From: Deltaproteobacteria bacterium
GTDB taxonomy: Bacteria; Desulfobacterota; Desulfuromonadia; Geobacterales; Pseudopelobacteraceae
Reading direction: 5' to 3'
Assembly (NCBI GenBank): GCA_021850095.1
Contig: JAJZRX010000034.1
Location: forward strand, 1 to 33,545
Length of the DNA: 33,545 nt
Shown here piece by piece: positions 7,568 to 17,226 of the stretch. Each line of letters opens with the position of its first letter. Position 1 is the first letter of the stretch. Under the pieces are notes generated by a model. It worked only from the letters and a program-made list of their open reading frames with translations. It was not told where the DNA came from and searched no databases. The position numbers were made by a program, and so were the translations under genes.

Positions 7568-8085
7568 AGATCCAGCAAGCCGTCCAGGGGCGTGATAACC
7601 ATCCGGTTTCCGGGAATATCAACCTGGGCGATCACATCGGCAATGGCCGGGATCAGATATTCCTTGTCAGCGCTGCGCACAACATAGATGTCACTGCTGC
7701 CGGTTTCAAAAATATCGGCGATCCGACCCAGTTCAAGGCCCCGGTCGGTCACTACGGTCAGGCCCATCAGGTCGCGCCAGTAATATTCATCTTCAGCCGG
7801 TTCCGGCAGCTGGCTGCGCTTCAGGCACAATTCACTGCCAACCAGCGGCAGAACCTGATTGATGTTATCAAATTTGTCCAGCGCCAGGATGAATCCGCCG
7901 GCATGGGCGGATACTCCCTTGATGCGATGCTCCTGCAACAGGCCGTTTTTCCCTTTCAGGAAAACTATATCCGTACTCTGCAGGCTCTCGATATTTCCGG
8001 AATAGGAGAAGACCTTCAAGTGGCCCCTGATCCCGTGAGTGCCGCTGATTTTTCCTACTGCAATCAATTCATCCTGATCAATCAT
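7564..8085 (-). CDS. rimM: 16S rRNA processing protein RimM
   Basis: A 173-residue 30S assembly factor that binds S19 and helps mature the 16S 3' domain. The N-terminal RimM domain starts [19 protein letters not shown]. The C-terminal PRC-barrel carries [11 protein letters not shown] and IYVV...[11 protein letters not shown]. Length is typical. It starts immediately after khpA (stop and start adjacent) and overlaps trmD by ATGA, so all three genes are likely translated together. Confidence 0.95.
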   Translation of the reverse strand: MIDQDELIAVGKISGTHGIRGHLKVFSYSGNIESLQSTDIVFLKGKNGLLQEHRIKGVSAHAGGFILALDKFDNINQVLPLVGSELCLKRSQLPEPAEDEYYWRDLMGLTVVTDRGLELGRIADIFETGSSDIYVVRSADKEYLIPAIADVIAQVDIPGNRMVITPLDGLLDL

Positions 8086-8316
8086 CTATTCAACAATCTT
8101 GAGAATCGCCTTCTTGTTGTCCTTGGTGGACACTGCATTAAGGATGGTGCGTATCGCCTTGGCGGTGCGTCCTTCCTTGCCGATAATGCGACCCATGTCT
8201 TCTTTGGCGACGGTCAGCTTGATAACCAGAGTTTCCTCTTCCGTCTCCTCGGTGGCATTAACTAGAGTCGGATCATCAACCAGTGCCTTTGCGATGGTTT
8301 CAACAAGTGTCTTCAT
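8086..8316 (-). CDS. khpA: KH-domain RNA-binding protein KhpA (YlqC family)
   Basis: A 76-residue single type II KH domain with the RNA-binding loop MGRIIGKEGRTAKAIRTI (GKEG is the GxxG motif). KhpA proteins bind many RNAs, often with KhpB/Jag, and are commonly encoded between rpsP and rimM, exactly as here. Middle residues (NATEETEEETLVIKLTVAKED) are very acidic, typical of the family. No other domain is present. Confidence 0.93.
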   Translation of the reverse strand: MKTLVETIAKALVDDPTLVNATEETEEETLVIKLTVAKEDMGRIIGKEGRTAKAIRTILNAVSTKDNKKAILKIVE

Positions 8317-8370
8317 GGCGGTATCCTCTGCTCATATTGAATGACCGGCGGACCGGGGGATCTGGATACT

Positions 8371-8637
8371 TTATGCGGCCGGAGCAGCCACCTTGACAAG
8401 CAGACCTGCATTTTTAAGAATCTGGCGAACGGTATCGGTCGGTTGGGCGCCCTTGTCGAGCCAAGCCTGTGCCTTGTCGTTTTTAAGCTTTACAACGGCC
8501 GGGTTCTTGGTCGGGTCATAGGTGCCGACATTCTCGATAAAACGGCCATCTCTGCGGCTACGCTCGTCAGCTACCACGATCTGATAGAAAGGTCTTTTTT
8601 TTGCGCCTGCACGAGTCAGCCTGATTTTTGTTGCCAT
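8371..8637 (-). CDS. rpsP: 30S ribosomal protein S16
   Basis: An 88-residue primary-binding ribosomal protein of the small subunit. It has the diagnostic start [20 protein letters not shown] and the segment [21 protein letters not shown] eight bases upstream on the minus strand fixes the ATG. It is the first ribosomal gene after ffh. A weak 6-bp hairpin (8678-8694) lies in the 62-bp gap between ffh and this gene but lacks a U tract. Confidence 0.97.
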   Translation of the reverse strand: MATKIRLTRAGAKKRPFYQIVVADERSRRDGRFIENVGTYDPTKNPAVVKLKNDKAQAWLDKGAQPTDTVRQILKNAGLLVKVAAPAA

Positions 8638-8699
8638 TAGTGTTTCCTCCTGATTTGTCTTTCTGCGATGGTGTTTTAAACCGTAGTGCGGTTTTGTTG

Positions 8700-10061
8700 T
8701 TATCCGAACGGCATCATGCCCTTGCCCAGTCCCCCCAGGCCTTTCATGAGCCCCTTGGGTCCAAGTTTCTGAAGCTGTTTGATCATTTTTTGCGCTTCGG
8801 TGAAGCGTTTCAGCAGTTGATTGACTTCCTGAACGGTCGTACCGCTCCCCTTGGCGATGCGCAACCGGCGGCTGCCGTTGATGATGCCGTGGTTGGAACG
8901 CTCGCCGGGAGTCATGGAGCGGATGATGGCCTCAATGCGCTTGATTTCGTTTTCGCTGGGCTGGGCACCCTTCATCTGCTTCATCATCTTGCCCATGCCG
9001 GGGATCATGCCCATGATCGATTCCATCGACCCCATCTTCTTGATCTGCTGCATCTGGGCCAGAAAATCTTCCAGATCAAACTGGTTCTTCTTCATTTTCT
9101 TCTGAAGAAGCGCGGTTTCCTTTTCGTCAAAAACGGCCTGGGCCTTTTCCACCAGGGTCAGAACATCGCCCATGCCGAGAATGCGAGATACCAGGCGATC
9201 GGCGTGGAATACCTCCAGGGCATCCAGTTTTTCTCCCAGTCCGACGAACTTGACCGGCTTGCCGATGACGGCCTTGATCGAAAGAGCGGCCCCGCCTTTG
9301 GCGTCACCGTCCAGTTTGGAAAGAACAACGCCGCTGATCTCCAGGCGATCGTTGAATCCGCCGGCCACATTGACCGCTTCCTGGCCGGTCATGGCATCGG
9401 CCACGAACAGGGTTTCGCGCGGCTGCACAGCCGCCCTGATCTCGGCCAGCTCGTTCATCAGAAAATCATCGATCTGGTGACGTCCGGCGGTGTCGAGTAT
9501 GACCGTGTCATAGCCGTTCAGTTCGGCGTACTTCATGGCGCTGCTGCAGATATCGACCGGTTTCTGGTCGGCCGAGGAATTGAAAACCTCCAGCCCCAGC
9601 TGGCGGCCGACGGTTTTGAGCTGTTCAATGGCGGCCGGACGATACACGTCCGCCGGAACGAGCAGCGGACGACGTTTCTGCTTTTTGAGCAGATTGCCCA
9701 GTTTGCCGCAGGTGGTCGTTTTACCGGCACCCTGCAGGCCGACCATCATGATTGCCACCGGCGGTCTGGCTGCCAGGTCGAGGGAATTGTCCTCGCCGCC
9801 GCCCATAATGGCAACCAGTTCGTCGTGGACGATCCGGACGACCTGCTGGCCGGGTGAAAGGCTGGTCAGCACCTCGGTGCCGATCGCCTTCAGGCGGACA
9901 TTTTCGACGAAATCCTTGACGACCTTGAAGTTGACATCAGCCTCAAGGAGTGCCAGGCGAACTTCGCGCAACGCTTCCTTGATGTTGTCCTCGGTCATGA
10001 TGCCTTGGCCGCGGAGTTTTTTAAAGGCTGCTTCCAGCTTGTCGGATAAACTGTCAAACAT
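8700..10061 (-). CDS. ffh: Signal recognition particle GTPase Ffh
   Basis: A 453-residue SRP54 protein that, with 4.5S RNA, delivers nascent inner-membrane proteins to FtsY. The order is: N domain (1-85); G domain with P-loop [10 protein letters not shown] (from residue 108), ILDTAGRH, and [10 protein letters not shown] with its guanine-binding Asp; then the methionine-rich M domain ([21 protein letters not shown] and the Gly/Met tail). Length is normal. It is the first gene of a minus-strand operon with a clear sigma70 promoter (10108-10137) and 62 bp before rpsP, a linkage common in bacteria. Confidence 0.97.
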   Translation of the reverse strand: MFDSLSDKLEAAFKKLRGQGIMTEDNIKEALREVRLALLEADVNFKVVKDFVENVRLKAIGTEVLTSLSPGQQVVRIVHDELVAIMGGGEDNSLDLAARPPVAIMMVGLQGAGKTTTCGKLGNLLKKQKRRPLLVPADVYRPAAIEQLKTVGRQLGLEVFNSSADQKPVDICSSAMKYAELNGYDTVILDTAGRHQIDDFLMNELAEIRAAVQPRETLFVADAMTGQEAVNVAGGFNDRLEISGVVLSKLDGDAKGGAALSIKAVIGKPVKFVGLGEKLDALEVFHADRLVSRILGMGDVLTLVEKAQAVFDEKETALLQKKMKKNQFDLEDFLAQMQQIKKMGSMESIMGMIPGMGKMMKQMKGAQPSENEIKRIEAIIRSMTPGERSNHGIINGSRRLRIAKGSGTTVQEVNQLLKRFTEAQKMIKQLQKLGPKGLMKGLGGLGKGMMPFG

Positions 10062-10107
10062 CGTCGATTATGCTGTCCCGGCTAAAGAGATATCCCAAAA
10101 GGGGGTC

Positions 10108-10137
10108 ACTATAAAGGCTTGAGGTGTTGACTGTCAA
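10108..10137 (-). promoter_or_regulatory. sigma70 promoter of the ffh-rpsP-rimM-trmD-rplS operon
   Basis: On the minus strand, -35 TTGACA (10137-10132) and -10 TATAGT (10113-10108) are 18 bp apart, leaving a leader of about 40 nt before ffh. A small CCC-TTTT-GGG hairpin lies in the leader. No other clear promoter was seen until the end of the operon, so ten genes probably depend on it. Confidence 0.75.
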
Positions 10138-10150
10138 GAACTATTTGTTT

Positions 10151-10726
10151 TTAAAGCCGTATTACCCGAGCTGTCGAAAGAAGTGTTTCAACGGTTGTCA
10201 GCATATTGGTTGTGGCGCCGGCGCGCAGCTTGTCTTTTAAACCGAAAAAATCCAGGCAAAGCCCGCAGGAAAGGATCTCGACCCCCATGCCGGCCAGCTT
10301 TTCCAGAGCTTCCAGAACGTCTGATCCTTCGCATGTCAAGGTGACGCCACTGTTCATAAACAGCATCCGTGCCGGCAGATTGCGGCTCTCAAGCAGGCTG
10401 AAAATAAGGTTCTTCATCAGCAGTCGCCCCAGTTCACCGGGGCCGTCACCCAGGCAGTCGGAAGTGAACAACACTACGGTCTCGTCCGGTTGCGGGGCGG
10501 CCTGGGCGGTCGGGGGGGGGGCGCCGGCCGAGATGGCCAATAGCCAGCCGTCATCCTGGCGCTTCTCCACCACCTCATAGCCGCGGTTTCGGGCAAAGCG
10601 GGCCACGTTCTCGCGGGGAGCGCCGTCATCCAGCTGCACCCGGATTCCGCCCTGCTGTTCCAGCGCTTTTTTGACCGCAATGACCGGGGCCGGGCAGGCC
10701 ATTGTGCGGCAGTCTATCGTGTTCAT
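10151..10726 (-). CDS. yedF: YedF: TusA-like sulfurtransferase fused to DsrE-like domain
   Basis: A 191-residue protein annotated in many selenium-using bacteria as selenium metabolism protein YedF. Residues 1-70 are a TusA-like domain with the CPAP motif (Cys11). Residues about 82-191 form a DsrE/DsrF-like domain (VVLFTSDCLGDGPGELG, ILSCGLCLDFFGL) with further cysteines. The linker at residues 67-80 contains a run of ten C bases on the coding strand (plus strand 10512-10521), a slippage-prone tract between the two domains. A role in sulfur or selenium transfer is inferred from family and from the adjacent DUF3343 gene, a frequent partner. It lies 17 bp downstream of that gene. Confidence 0.9.
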   Translation of the reverse strand: MNTIDCRTMACPAPVIAVKKALEQQGGIRVQLDDGAPRENVARFARNRGYEVVEKRQDDGWLLAISAGAPPPTAQAAPQPDETVVLFTSDCLGDGPGELGRLLMKNLIFSLLESRNLPARMLFMNSGVTLTCEGSDVLEALEKLAGMGVEILSCGLCLDFFGLKDKLRAGATTNMLTTVETLLSTARVIRL

Positions 10727-10743
10727 GGTTCGTTCTCCGCTAT

Positions 10744-11040
10744 TTATGACGGCAGGCTGCCGTCTTCGTTCCAGATCGTTTCGTACCTGTTTCCGGAAAT
10801 CCGGCGGCAGACAAAGGCCGGCAGCAGCTTCTCCTCGGTCAACACCCGTATGACGTCGTCCCCTGCATCCTCGTTATAGCGGATTGCCAGGCCGCAGTCG
10901 GCTGAAAGAGCCCGAGGCGCAGGGATCAGCAGGATCGGCAGCGAGCGCGCCTTAAGGACGCTCTCCGCCTTCATGACGCGGTGCGCCGAATTGAATACTG
11001 CCAGCAACTGACCATCATGAACCATGGTGCGATTCTCCAT
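10744..11040 (-). CDS. DUF3343 protein, putative Se/S carrier
   Basis: A 98-residue protein resembling DUF3343, a small ferredoxin-like family found beside yedF, selD or sulfurtransferases and suggested to carry selenium or sulfur. Visible features: AVFNSAHRVMKAESVLKA, the substrate-site-like PRALSADCGLAIRY with a single conserved Cys, and the C-terminal extension after CRRIS. The ATG at 11040 has AGGA upstream; the ATG at 11025 with GGAGAA before it is a possible alternative. The promoter is unclear; a weak one on the minus strand would share its -35 with the divergent promoter at 11078. Confidence 0.82.
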   Translation of the reverse strand: MENRTMVHDGQLLAVFNSAHRVMKAESVLKARSLPILLIPAPRALSADCGLAIRYNEDAGDDVIRVLTEEKLLPAFVCRRISGNRYETIWNEDGSLPS

Positions 11041-11077
11041 ATATAGATCCTGACTTTAACTTGAATTGGAAAGCTGA

Positions 11078-11106
11078 TTGACAAATGTTTTGCGGCTTCC
11101 TACTAT
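11078..11106 (+). promoter_or_regulatory. Strong sigma70 promoter for the membrane protein/DciA pair
   Basis: TTGACA (11078-11083) and TACTAT (11101-11106) are spaced exactly 17 bp. Transcription should begin near 11113, just at the AAGGAG ribosome-binding site. This rules out the upstream in-frame starts and sets the first gene's start at 11126 with a very short leader. Confidence 0.75.
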
Positions 11107-11125
11107 GCCCGAAAAGGAGCTGTTC

Positions 11126-11392
11126 ATGCAAGGCACAATCCTGGTTGTCGGGCTCGTCATCCTGTCATTTATCATCAGCATACCGTGTGGTTATCTCCGC
11201 CAAAGCTATGCCAAATACTCCTTCATGTGGTTTTTACTGATCCATCTGCCGATTCCTTTCATAGTCCTGCTGCGGGTCAAGGCTGACATCAGCTGGCATT
11301 TTATTCCCCTGACCCTGGGCGGTTCGATTGCCGGGCAGATTGTGGGCGGGATCATCAGCCGCCGGAGGCAGGGCGATGGCAAAGCGATCTAG
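11126..11392 (+). CDS. Small integral membrane protein, unknown function
   Basis: An 88-residue protein with three predicted membrane helices (about residues 4-20, 31-47 and 55-76) and a basic tail SRRRQGDGKAI placing the C-terminus in the cytoplasm. I do not recognise the family. The start at 11126 is preferred over TTG 11078 or ATG 11105, because AAGGAG (11114-11119) lies at the right distance and the promoter overlaps the longer versions. It overlaps the DciA-like gene by 17 bp, so the two are translated together, but membrane location gives no obvious link to replication. Confidence 0.78.
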   Translation: MQGTILVVGLVILSFIISIPCGYLRQSYAKYSFMWFLLIHLPIPFIVLLRVKADISWHFIPLTLGGSIAGQIVGGIISRRRQGDGKAI

Positions 11393-11849
11393 AATGCCTT
11401 TTCCCAAGCCGTTGTCCGGCCTGATCCAGGAAAGTTTGAAAGGGCACGGTCTGGCGGAGCGTTTGCGCGAAGCTGAAATCTGGCGGGTCTGGCCGGAGGC
11501 GGTCGGTGCGGCGGTGGCCGCCCGGGCCCAGCCGCTGCGGATCATCAATGGCACTCTGACGGTGGCCGTCACCAGCGCCCCCTGGATTCAGGAGCTGCGT
11601 TTCATGACCGGCATGATCAGGGAAAAGCTCAACACCCGATTGGGTGGCGAGATCGTGCGTGAAATCGTACTCAAGGCCGGTAAGATTCAAAAAGAAGTTG
11701 CTGAAAACGACTCTGAACTCCCCCACCCCAAGCCGCTTTCCGCTGCTCAATTAGCCTGGATTGAAGAACAGTCAGCCGCCATCGGCGACCCGGAAGCCCG
11801 TCTGGCGTTTGCTGAACTGATGAAAGCCAGCCTGGAACGTTTTTCTTAA
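11376..11849 (+). CDS. DUF721/DciA-like protein, possible helicase loader
   Basis: A 157-residue protein from the ATG at 11376 (GGAGG at 11364-11368); the in-frame start at 11328 would add residues inside the previous gene. The N-terminal half carries the DUF721 pattern: LSGLIQESLKGHGLAERL, then WRVWPEAVGAAVAARAQPLRI and LTVAVTSAPWIQELRF. DUF721 includes DciA, the ancestral operator of the replicative helicase DnaB in bacteria lacking DnaC or DnaI. The rest (KPLSAAQLAWIEEQSAAIGDPEARLAFAELM, in part) is a helical tail. The family call is good; the DnaB-loading role is inferred. It is followed by a large terminator shared with ettA. Confidence 0.8.
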   Translation: MAKRSRMPFPKPLSGLIQESLKGHGLAERLREAEIWRVWPEAVGAAVAARAQPLRIINGTLTVAVTSAPWIQELRFMTGMIREKLNTRLGGEIVREIVLKAGKIQKEVAENDSELPHPKPLSAAQLAWIEEQSAAIGDPEARLAFAELMKASLERFS

Positions 11850-11851
11850 AA

Positions 11852-11889
11852 CCCAGCCCCAGATTTTTTTGTAAAAAGCCGGGGCTGGG
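11852..11889. terminator. Bidirectional terminator between dciA-like gene and ettA
   Basis: A GC-rich stem CCCAGCCCC (11852-11860) pairs perfectly with GGGGCTGGG (11881-11889). Inside it a T7 tract (11864-11870) faces A5 (11873-11877), extending the hairpin. It lies between two converging genes, so it can end both transcripts. The external T tract is weak on both sides. Confidence 0.65.
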
Positions 11890-11915
11890 GTTCAGGCGGG
11901 ATTTCTTAAGTGCTG

Positions 11916-13595
<1,680 letters not shown>

Positions 13596-13631
13596 TATTC
13601 CTGCTCTCCTTGATTAAAAAAATATCTGCTA

Positions 13632-13661
13632 TCTTTACACGTCGCCCCGTGACCCTGTCAA
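13632..13661 (-). promoter_or_regulatory. Putative ettA promoter
   Basis: On the minus strand, -35 TTGACA (13661-13656) and -10 TAAAGA (13637-13632) are 18 bp apart, about 37 bp before the ettA start. It is back-to-back with the promoter of the ferritin-like gene, 29 bp away. Confidence 0.6.
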
Positions 13662-13689
13662 CCGCTTTGGAATGCTCTGTAGTAATGAC

Positions 13690-13717
13690 TTGACAAACAA
13701 GATCAGAATAGTATTGT
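13690..13717 (+). promoter_or_regulatory. Putative promoter of the ferritin-like gene
   Basis: TTGACA (13690-13695) and TATTGT (13712-13717) are separated by 16 bp, 33 bp before the ATG. GGAG lies at 13740-13743. I saw no clear Fur, PerR or other iron or oxidative-stress operator palindrome. Confidence 0.55.
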
Positions 13718-13750
13718 TACAACAAATTAATTTCTCACAGGAGGCACACC

Positions 13751-14242
13751 ATGGGTATCGATGTTCAGGAAGCGGTCAAGCGTTCCATCCAGACTGAAAA
13801 AAACGCCATGAATTTTTATCAGCTTGGCGCACAGAAGATGAAGGATCCGGCTGCCCGCCGCGTTTTTGACCTGTTGGCAAAAGAAGAGCGCGAGCATGCC
13901 GGGCATTTTTACAAAATTTATACCGGAACGGACATCCCTTCCCTGGATGCTTTTCTGGACCTGCCTCCCGATAACGAATCCAGCTGGGTCTCCACCATAT
14001 CCCGCCTGATTTCCGAAGATTTCAACGAGCAAAAAGCGATGGAATCCGCCCTGGAACGGGAAAAGAACCTGGAAAAATCCCTGCTGGAAATGGCTGCGGT
14101 TGTTCAGGATGCCCAGATCAGGGCTGTTTATGAGCTGAACGCCAAGGAAACCCGCCACCACTATGAAATGATCGAATCCGAATATGCGCGCCTGATGGGC
14201 ATGGTGCACGAGTCCGACATGGATACCTTTGTCAGGGAGTAG
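13751..14242 (+). CDS. Ferritin-like diiron protein (rubrerythrin-type, no rubredoxin domain)
   Basis: A 163-residue four-helix-bundle protein. Metal-ligand candidates are Glu16 (QTEKNAMNFY), Glu46 and His49 (EEREHAGHF, an ExxH motif), and in the second half a Glu in SALEREKNLEKSL plus the second ExxH in AKETRHHYEMIE. This is the ferritin/rubrerythrin ligand pattern, but the C-terminal rubredoxin cysteines are absent. Such proteins reduce peroxide or handle iron in anaerobes; the exact activity cannot be told from sequence. GGAG precedes the ATG. It is a single-gene unit with its own promoter and a strong terminator. Confidence 0.88.
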   Translation: MGIDVQEAVKRSIQTEKNAMNFYQLGAQKMKDPAARRVFDLLAKEEREHAGHFYKIYTGTDIPSLDAFLDLPPDNESSWVSTISRLISEDFNEQKAMESALEREKNLEKSLLEMAAVVQDAQIRAVYELNAKETRHHYEMIESEYARLMGMVHESDMDTFVRE

Positions 14243-14281
14243 GTGCAGAAGCAGGATCAGGCAGATCTGTTTTTTTCTTTT

Positions 14282-14308
14282 CTGAAGCCCCGAATAGCGG
14301 GGCTTCAG
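14282..14308 (+). terminator. Intrinsic terminator after the ferritin-like gene
   Basis: A perfect 11-bp stem, CTGAAGCCCCG (14282-14292) with CGGGGCTTCAG (14298-14308), and a 5-nt loop, followed by TCATTTTA. An upstream T7 run precedes the stem. The rest of the 198-bp gap to sucA has no other clear structure; TATGAT at 14389-14394 is a possible sucA -10, but its -35 is weak. Confidence 0.8.
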
Positions 14309-14440
14309 TCATTTTATATTCTGATGTTCAGTTAGTATCCCGCAGTGATTGCCGCTCGGGAACTTTTTTTATGCGCCGCGCCACCTTTTATGATAAGTTC
14401 TCCGCTGTTTTTAAATTCACTTCAGTGTGAGGACATCCGG

Positions 14441-17128
14441 ATGGACAGATCCATGCTGGCAAACATTTCTGGTGAATGGCTTGAAGCGCTGCATGCAGAC
14501 TGGAAGCGCGATGCCGGCTCTGTTTCGGCCGAATGGAGCTCGTTTTTCAGTGGTTTCGAACTGGCTTCGGACGTTTCAGCCCCATGCGCGGCAGATGAGG
14601 CCCATGCCCTCAAGCAGTCCGGTGTTCAGTCCCTAATCCATCGCTATCGCAATCTCGGCCACCTGCTGGCCTGTACCGATCCCCTTTCCCCCTGCTTTCT
14701 GCAGCATCCTCTTCTCGAACTGGGCTGTTTCGGTCTCGATCAGAACGACCTCGACACTCATTTTACCTGCCGAAGATACATGAAGCCGAAGGCCAGCCTG
14801 CGCGAGATCCTGACTGCCATGCGTGAAACCTATTGCCGTGAGATCGGCGTGGAGTTCATGCACATCCAGGAACCGGACGAACGCCAGTGGCTGATCGATA
14901 AAATGGAAGCGTGCCGCAATCGCCTGGAGCTGACTGCGCCGGAGAAACTGCACATTCTGGAGAAACTTCATCAGGCAGCTCTCTTTGAGGCTTTTCTCCA
15001 CCGCAGGTTCATCGGTCAGAAACGTTTTTCGCTGGAGGGGGGCGAAGTTTTGATCCCGGTGCTGGACCGGATCGTTGCAACGTGTCCCCAGACGGGCATC
15101 AGCGATCTCGTGCTGGGCATGTCGCATCGCGGCCGCCTGAACGTACTGGCGCACATCTTCAACAAGCCCTATCAGTCGATTTTTGCCGAGTTTCAGGATA
15201 CCCTGGCATTCGGTTTTGTGGGTGACGGCGACGTCAAGTATCACAAGGGGCATTCCAGCGAGATTGAAATTGACGGACAGCGTCTGCACCTGACCATTGC
15301 CGCCAACCCCAGCCATCTTGAAGCGGTCAATGCCGTGGTGGAGGGCAAGTGCCGCGCGCGGCAGGATCGTTACGGTGCTGACGGAGTCGCGCGGGTACTG
15401 CCGGTTTTGATCCATGGCGACGCCGCCTTTGCCGGTCAGGGGAGCGTGATGGAGGTTCTGAACATGTCTCGCCTGGAAGGCTACGGAACCGGCGGGACGA
15501 TCCATGTCGTGCTCAACAATCAGATCGGTTTTACAACCCTTCCCAAGGATTCCCGTTCCACCCGGTATGCGACTGATGTCGCCAAGATGCTGGCTTGTCC
15601 GATCTTTCATGTGCAGGGCGAGGCACCCGAGGCGGCCCTGCAGGCTGTCGATCTTGCGCTGCAGTACCGCCGGGTGTACCGTCGGGATGTGGTGATCGAG
15701 CTGATCTGCTATCGCCGGCACGGCCACAACGAGGGGGATGAGCCGGCGTTCACCCAGCCGGTCATGTACCGGCAGATTTCCGACCGGCCCTCGGTTGACC
15801 GGATCTATTCGGATATGCTGGCGCAGGAAGGCGTTATAACACCGGATCTGCTGACCGCGGTAGAACAGAAAGTTTCATCGGCCCTGGAATCCGCCTTCGG
15901 TGAACAGCCACCGGAGATACAGGTCGGTTTCTCGGACAAGTGGCAGAATGTCAGCCGCCACTACAGTCCGGATCCGGTTGCCACCGGAGTTTCGACCGAA
16001 ACCCTATTGACCCTGGCCAGGAAACAGGCCGAGCTGCCTCCGCAATTCATGCCCCATACCAAAATCCTCAATCTGTTGCAGAAACGTTTTGAAGCGGTAC
16101 TGAAGGGGCAAGGCATCGATTGGGGCAACGCCGAAACCCTGGCCTATGCCACACTGCTTGATCAGGGCCTGCCGGTTCGCATATCGGGGCAGGATTCGCG
16201 GCGGGGTACTTTCAATCACCGGCATTGCGTCGTGCTTGACAGTCATGATGAACACTCCTTTACACCACTGGAAACCGCTGCCCGGGATGGGGGCGTTTTC
16301 CAGGCCTGGAACAGTCTTTTGTCCGAATTCGGGGTGCTGGGCTTCGAGTATGGCTATTCCCTGGAAACTCCCCAGGGATTGACGATCTGGGAAGCGCAGT
16401 TCGGCGATTTTGCCAACGGCGCCCAGGTCATTATCGATCAGTTCATTGCCGCCGGTGAAACCAAATGGAATCGTGCCAGCGGTCTCGTGCTGCTGCTGCC
16501 GCACGGTTACGAAGGGCAGGGGGGGGAGCATTCCAGCGCGCGCATCGAGCGTTTTCTGCAGCTTTGTGCCCAGGAAAACATGGTCGTGACCTGTCCGTCA
16601 ACGCCGTCGCAGATGTTTCATCTCTTGAGGCGCCAGGTGCTGCAGGCCTTCAGAAAGCCGCTGATCGTGTTTACCCCCAAGAGCCTGCTGCGCCATCCCC
16701 GCTGCGTTTCATCGTTGGATGAGCTTGCCTCCGGTGCCTTTGCGAGGGTGATTGCCGATGGCGTCCATCTTTCCTGGGCCGAGCGAGTGTTGTTCTGCAG
16801 CGGCAAACTGTATTATGAGCTTCTGGAGGAGCGCGAGCGTTCGGGATCTGCCGCTGTTGCCATTGTCAGGATCGAGCAGTATTATCCGTTTCACGGCCAG
16901 GAGATATCCGCCCTGACAGCACAATGCGATGGGGATTGCCGTTTCTACTGGGTTCAGGAAGAGCCGGAAAATATGGGTGCCTGGCACTATCTGCAGCGCC
17001 GGTTTGAAGAAATGTCGATTCCGGTCAGTTATGTCGGCCGACCGGCCGATGCCTGTCCGGCCGTCGGATCTCACCGGCTGCATCTTCAGCAGCAGGCCGA
17101 AATTATACGAAGGGCCTTTTCCGACTGA
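14441..17128 (+). CDS. sucA: 2-oxoglutarate dehydrogenase E1 component
   Basis: An 895-residue thiamine-diphosphate-dependent E1 of the 2-oxoglutarate dehydrogenase complex (TCA cycle, oxoglutarate to succinyl-CoA). The N-terminal helix (WLEALHADWKRDAGSVSAEW in part) and short motif HRYRNLGHLLA precede the catalytic core: GMSHRGRLNVLAHIFNKP, HGDAAFAGQG, NNQIGFTT and RRHGHNEGDEPAFTQP. The C-terminal pyrimidine domain has FNHRHCVV and PHGYEGQGGEHSSARIERFLQL (in part). Length is close to E. coli SucA (933). GAGGA (14429-14433) supports ATG 14441; an in-frame start at 14345 adds an implausible 32 residues. The usual sucB and lpd genes are not next to it. Confidence 0.95.
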   Translation: MDRSMLANISGEWLEALHADWKRDAGSVSAEWSSFFSGFELASDVSAPCAADEAHALKQSGVQSLIHRYRNLGHLLACTDPLSPCFLQHPLLELGCFGLDQNDLDTHFTCRRYMKPKASLREILTAMRETYCREIGVEFMHIQEPDERQWLIDKMEACRNRLELTAPEKLHILEKLHQAALFEAFLHRRFIGQKRFSLEGGEVLIPVLDRIVATCPQTGISDLVLGMSHRGRLNVLAHIFNKPYQSIFAEFQDTLAFGFVGDGDVKYHKGHSSEIEIDGQRLHLTIAANPSHLEAVNAVVEGKCRARQDRYGADGVARVLPVLIHGDAAFAGQGSVMEVLNMSRLEGYGTGGTIHVVLNNQIGFTTLPKDSRSTRYATDVAKMLACPIFHVQGEAPEAALQAVDLALQYRRVYRRDVVIELICYRRHGHNEGDEPAFTQPVMYRQISDRPSVDRIYSDMLAQEGVITPDLLTAVEQKVSSALESAFGEQPPEIQVGFSDKWQNVSRHYSPDPVATGVSTETLLTLARKQAELPPQFMPHTKILNLLQKRFEAVLKGQGIDWGNAETLAYATLLDQGLPVRISGQDSRRGTFNHRHCVVLDSHDEHSFTPLETAARDGGVFQAWNSLLSEFGVLGFEYGYSLETPQGLTIWEAQFGDFANGAQVIIDQFIAAGETKWNRASGLVLLLPHGYEGQGGEHSSARIERFLQLCAQENMVVTCPSTPSQMFHLLRRQVLQAFRKPLIVFTPKSLLRHPRCVSSLDELASGAFARVIADGVHLSWAERVLFCSGKLYYELLEERERSGSAAVAIVRIEQYYPFHGQEISALTAQCDGDCRFYWVQEEPENMGAWHYLQRRFEEMSIPVSYVGRPADACPAVGSHRLHLQQQAEIIRRAFSD

Positions 17129-17168
17129 CCGGAGAGCCGATTCACGTTGATTGTGCAGGCCGTGGAAG

Positions 17169-17197
17169 TTGACAAGCCTGTTAAGGCTGTGTACATA
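17169..17197 (+). promoter_or_regulatory. Promoter with palindromic spacer before the pseudo-receiver gene
   Basis: TTGACA (17169-17174) and TACATA (17192-17197) lie 17 bp apart. Within the spacer is AGCCT-GTTA-AGGCT (17175-17188), a perfect 5-bp-arm inverted repeat in the position of an operator. The ribosome-binding site downstream (AAAGGG, 17217-17222) is modest. Confidence 0.5.
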
Positions 17198-17226
17198 TTA
17201 GGATACTTTGGATTAAAAGGGTATTC

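Noticed and set aside
8678..8694. Hairpin AAACCG/CGGTTT between ffh and rpsP considered as terminator
   Set aside because: Only six base pairs and no U tract on the minus strand; the operon most likely reads through.
8628..9857. A 409-codon open frame opposite ffh
   Set aside because: It lies entirely antisense to an unmistakable Ffh gene and encodes no recognisable domain; long shadows are expected in GC-rich coding DNA.
14633..15727. A 364-codon frame opposite sucA
   Set aside because: Antisense to the catalytic core of SucA; no start signal or family features.
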